NCBI GenBank assembly: GCA_031362405.1
Contig: JANLSO010000111.1
Location: forward strand, 1 to 34,333
Direction of reading: 5' to 3'
Length of the DNA stretch: 34,333 bases
From: JANLSO01 sp031362405
GTDB lineage: Bacteria > Actinomycetota > Thermoleophilia > Miltoncostaeales > Miltoncostaeaceae
Shown here: one piece after another, positions 34,014-34,333 of the stretch
Position numbering within the stretch: the stretch's first letter is position 1
Layout: each line of letters opens with the position of its first letter
Program-made: the position numbers and the translations under genes
Notes under the pieces: generated by a model
The model's input: the letters and a program-made list of their open reading frames with translations, nothing else
Databases searched by the model: none
Told to the model about the DNA's origin: nothing

Positions 34014-34333
34014 CTACCCGAGATCGTCAGGGCCCCCACCCCGTTCGGCGTTGATCAATACGCTGCGCTCTTCAGGTGCATGACGCAGCACGTCGGCGAT
34101 GTAGGAGTTCATGGCCTCACCCATGCCGACATCGAGCCCCCGCTGCTGGGAGAGGAACCACCGGTGCTCCAGAAGCTGGTGATAGACCTCAGCCGCCTCG
34201 AGCTTGCCCCGCAGATCATCCGGGATCGCCGCAACGGCAGGCTCGAAGACCCGATCGAGCCACCGCGCGGCCGCGACGGTCTCAGGTACCGGGCGTTCGG
34301 ATTCCTGCTCGAGACGGCTCCGGTAGACGGCGA
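34014..34333 (-). CDS. DUF4032 family protein, C-terminal part (5' end outside window)
   Basis: The frame is open from the window edge to a TAG (34014-34016), giving the last 105 residues. AARWLDRVFEPAVAAIPDDLRGKLEAAEVYHQLLEHRWFLSQQRGLDVGMGEAMNSYIADVLRHAPEE resembles the C-terminal end of actinobacterial DUF4032 proteins, some of which are annotated as kinase-like. The catalytic part is outside. The 5' continuation is needed to confirm it. It lies just upstream of hemQ on the same strand and may be cotranscribed. Confidence 0.72.
   Translation of the reverse strand, partial: AVYRSRLEQESERPVPETVAAARWLDRVFEPAVAAIPDDLRGKLEAAEVYHQLLEHRWFLSQQRGLDVGMGEAMNSYIADVLRHAPEERSVLINAERGGGPDDLG

Overview
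The window is a high-GC bacterial chromosome segment that looks actinobacterial. The grounds are a chlorite-dismutase-type HemQ preceded by a DUF4032 gene, frequent GTG/TTG starts, TANNNT -10 elements placed 6-7 nt before start codons, and a Streptomyces-style 11-bp-period PHO box. The GGTGCC(N)GGCACC palindromes and the UAP1-type nucleotidyltransferase suggest a deep lineage such as Thermoleophilia, but that is inference. No rRNA, tRNA, IS element, prophage or CRISPR array was seen.

Layout. 1-3.9 kb: the 3' end of polyphosphate kinase, a methyltransferase, a four-helix membrane protein, a flavin split-barrel protein, DNA polymerase IV and a SnoaL-like protein. 3.9-6.6 kb: an esterase, a carboxymuconolactone-decarboxylase-like protein and a VOC ring-cleavage dioxygenase, divergent from a MarR regulator; this resembles the Bacillus mhq quinone-detoxification regulon. 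6.6-7.9 kb: a heavily frameshifted AAA/DUF4143 ATPase pseudogene with 17-bp direct repeats at a 23-bp period upstream. 8-12.5 kb: a small J-domain protein, a solitary PilB/GspE ATPase, IF-1, a thioredoxin-TPR protein, a small Cys/His protein and an exported protein. 12.5-18.3 kb: EttA, an exported DUF11-like protein with a textbook terminator, and aconitase. 18.4-21.7 kb: OsmC, a VapBC-type toxin-antitoxin pair whose toxin lacks a normal start codon, and an AraC regulator divergent from a methyltransferase. 21.7-25.7 kb: pstSCAB (read leftward) behind a four-unit PHO box. 25.8-34.3 kb: dihydrolipoyl dehydrogenase, an HGSNAT-like membrane protein, a twin palindrome, an inositol-monophosphatase/hydrolase pair, IspH, a UAP1-type pyrophosphorylase with a zinc alcohol dehydrogenase, HemQ, and the end of a DUF4032 gene.

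Functional themes are phosphate economy (ppk fragment, PHO-box-controlled pst), electrophile and redox defence (mhq-like locus, OsmC, thioredoxin protein) and core metabolism and translation (acnA, lpd, ispH, hemQ, infA, ettA). The best candidates for something less described are the actinobacterial mhq-like locus with its inverted-repeat operator, the 23-bp-period repeats by the decayed ATPase, the twin palindrome that supplies a stop codon, and a sharp codon-usage break inside ppk that may be a recombination or assembly junction. Non-coding gaps are short; the largest without a gene or pseudogene are about 250 nt (4481-4727) and 200 nt (14255-14454), and in the latter I see no recognisable element beyond a ribosome binding site.
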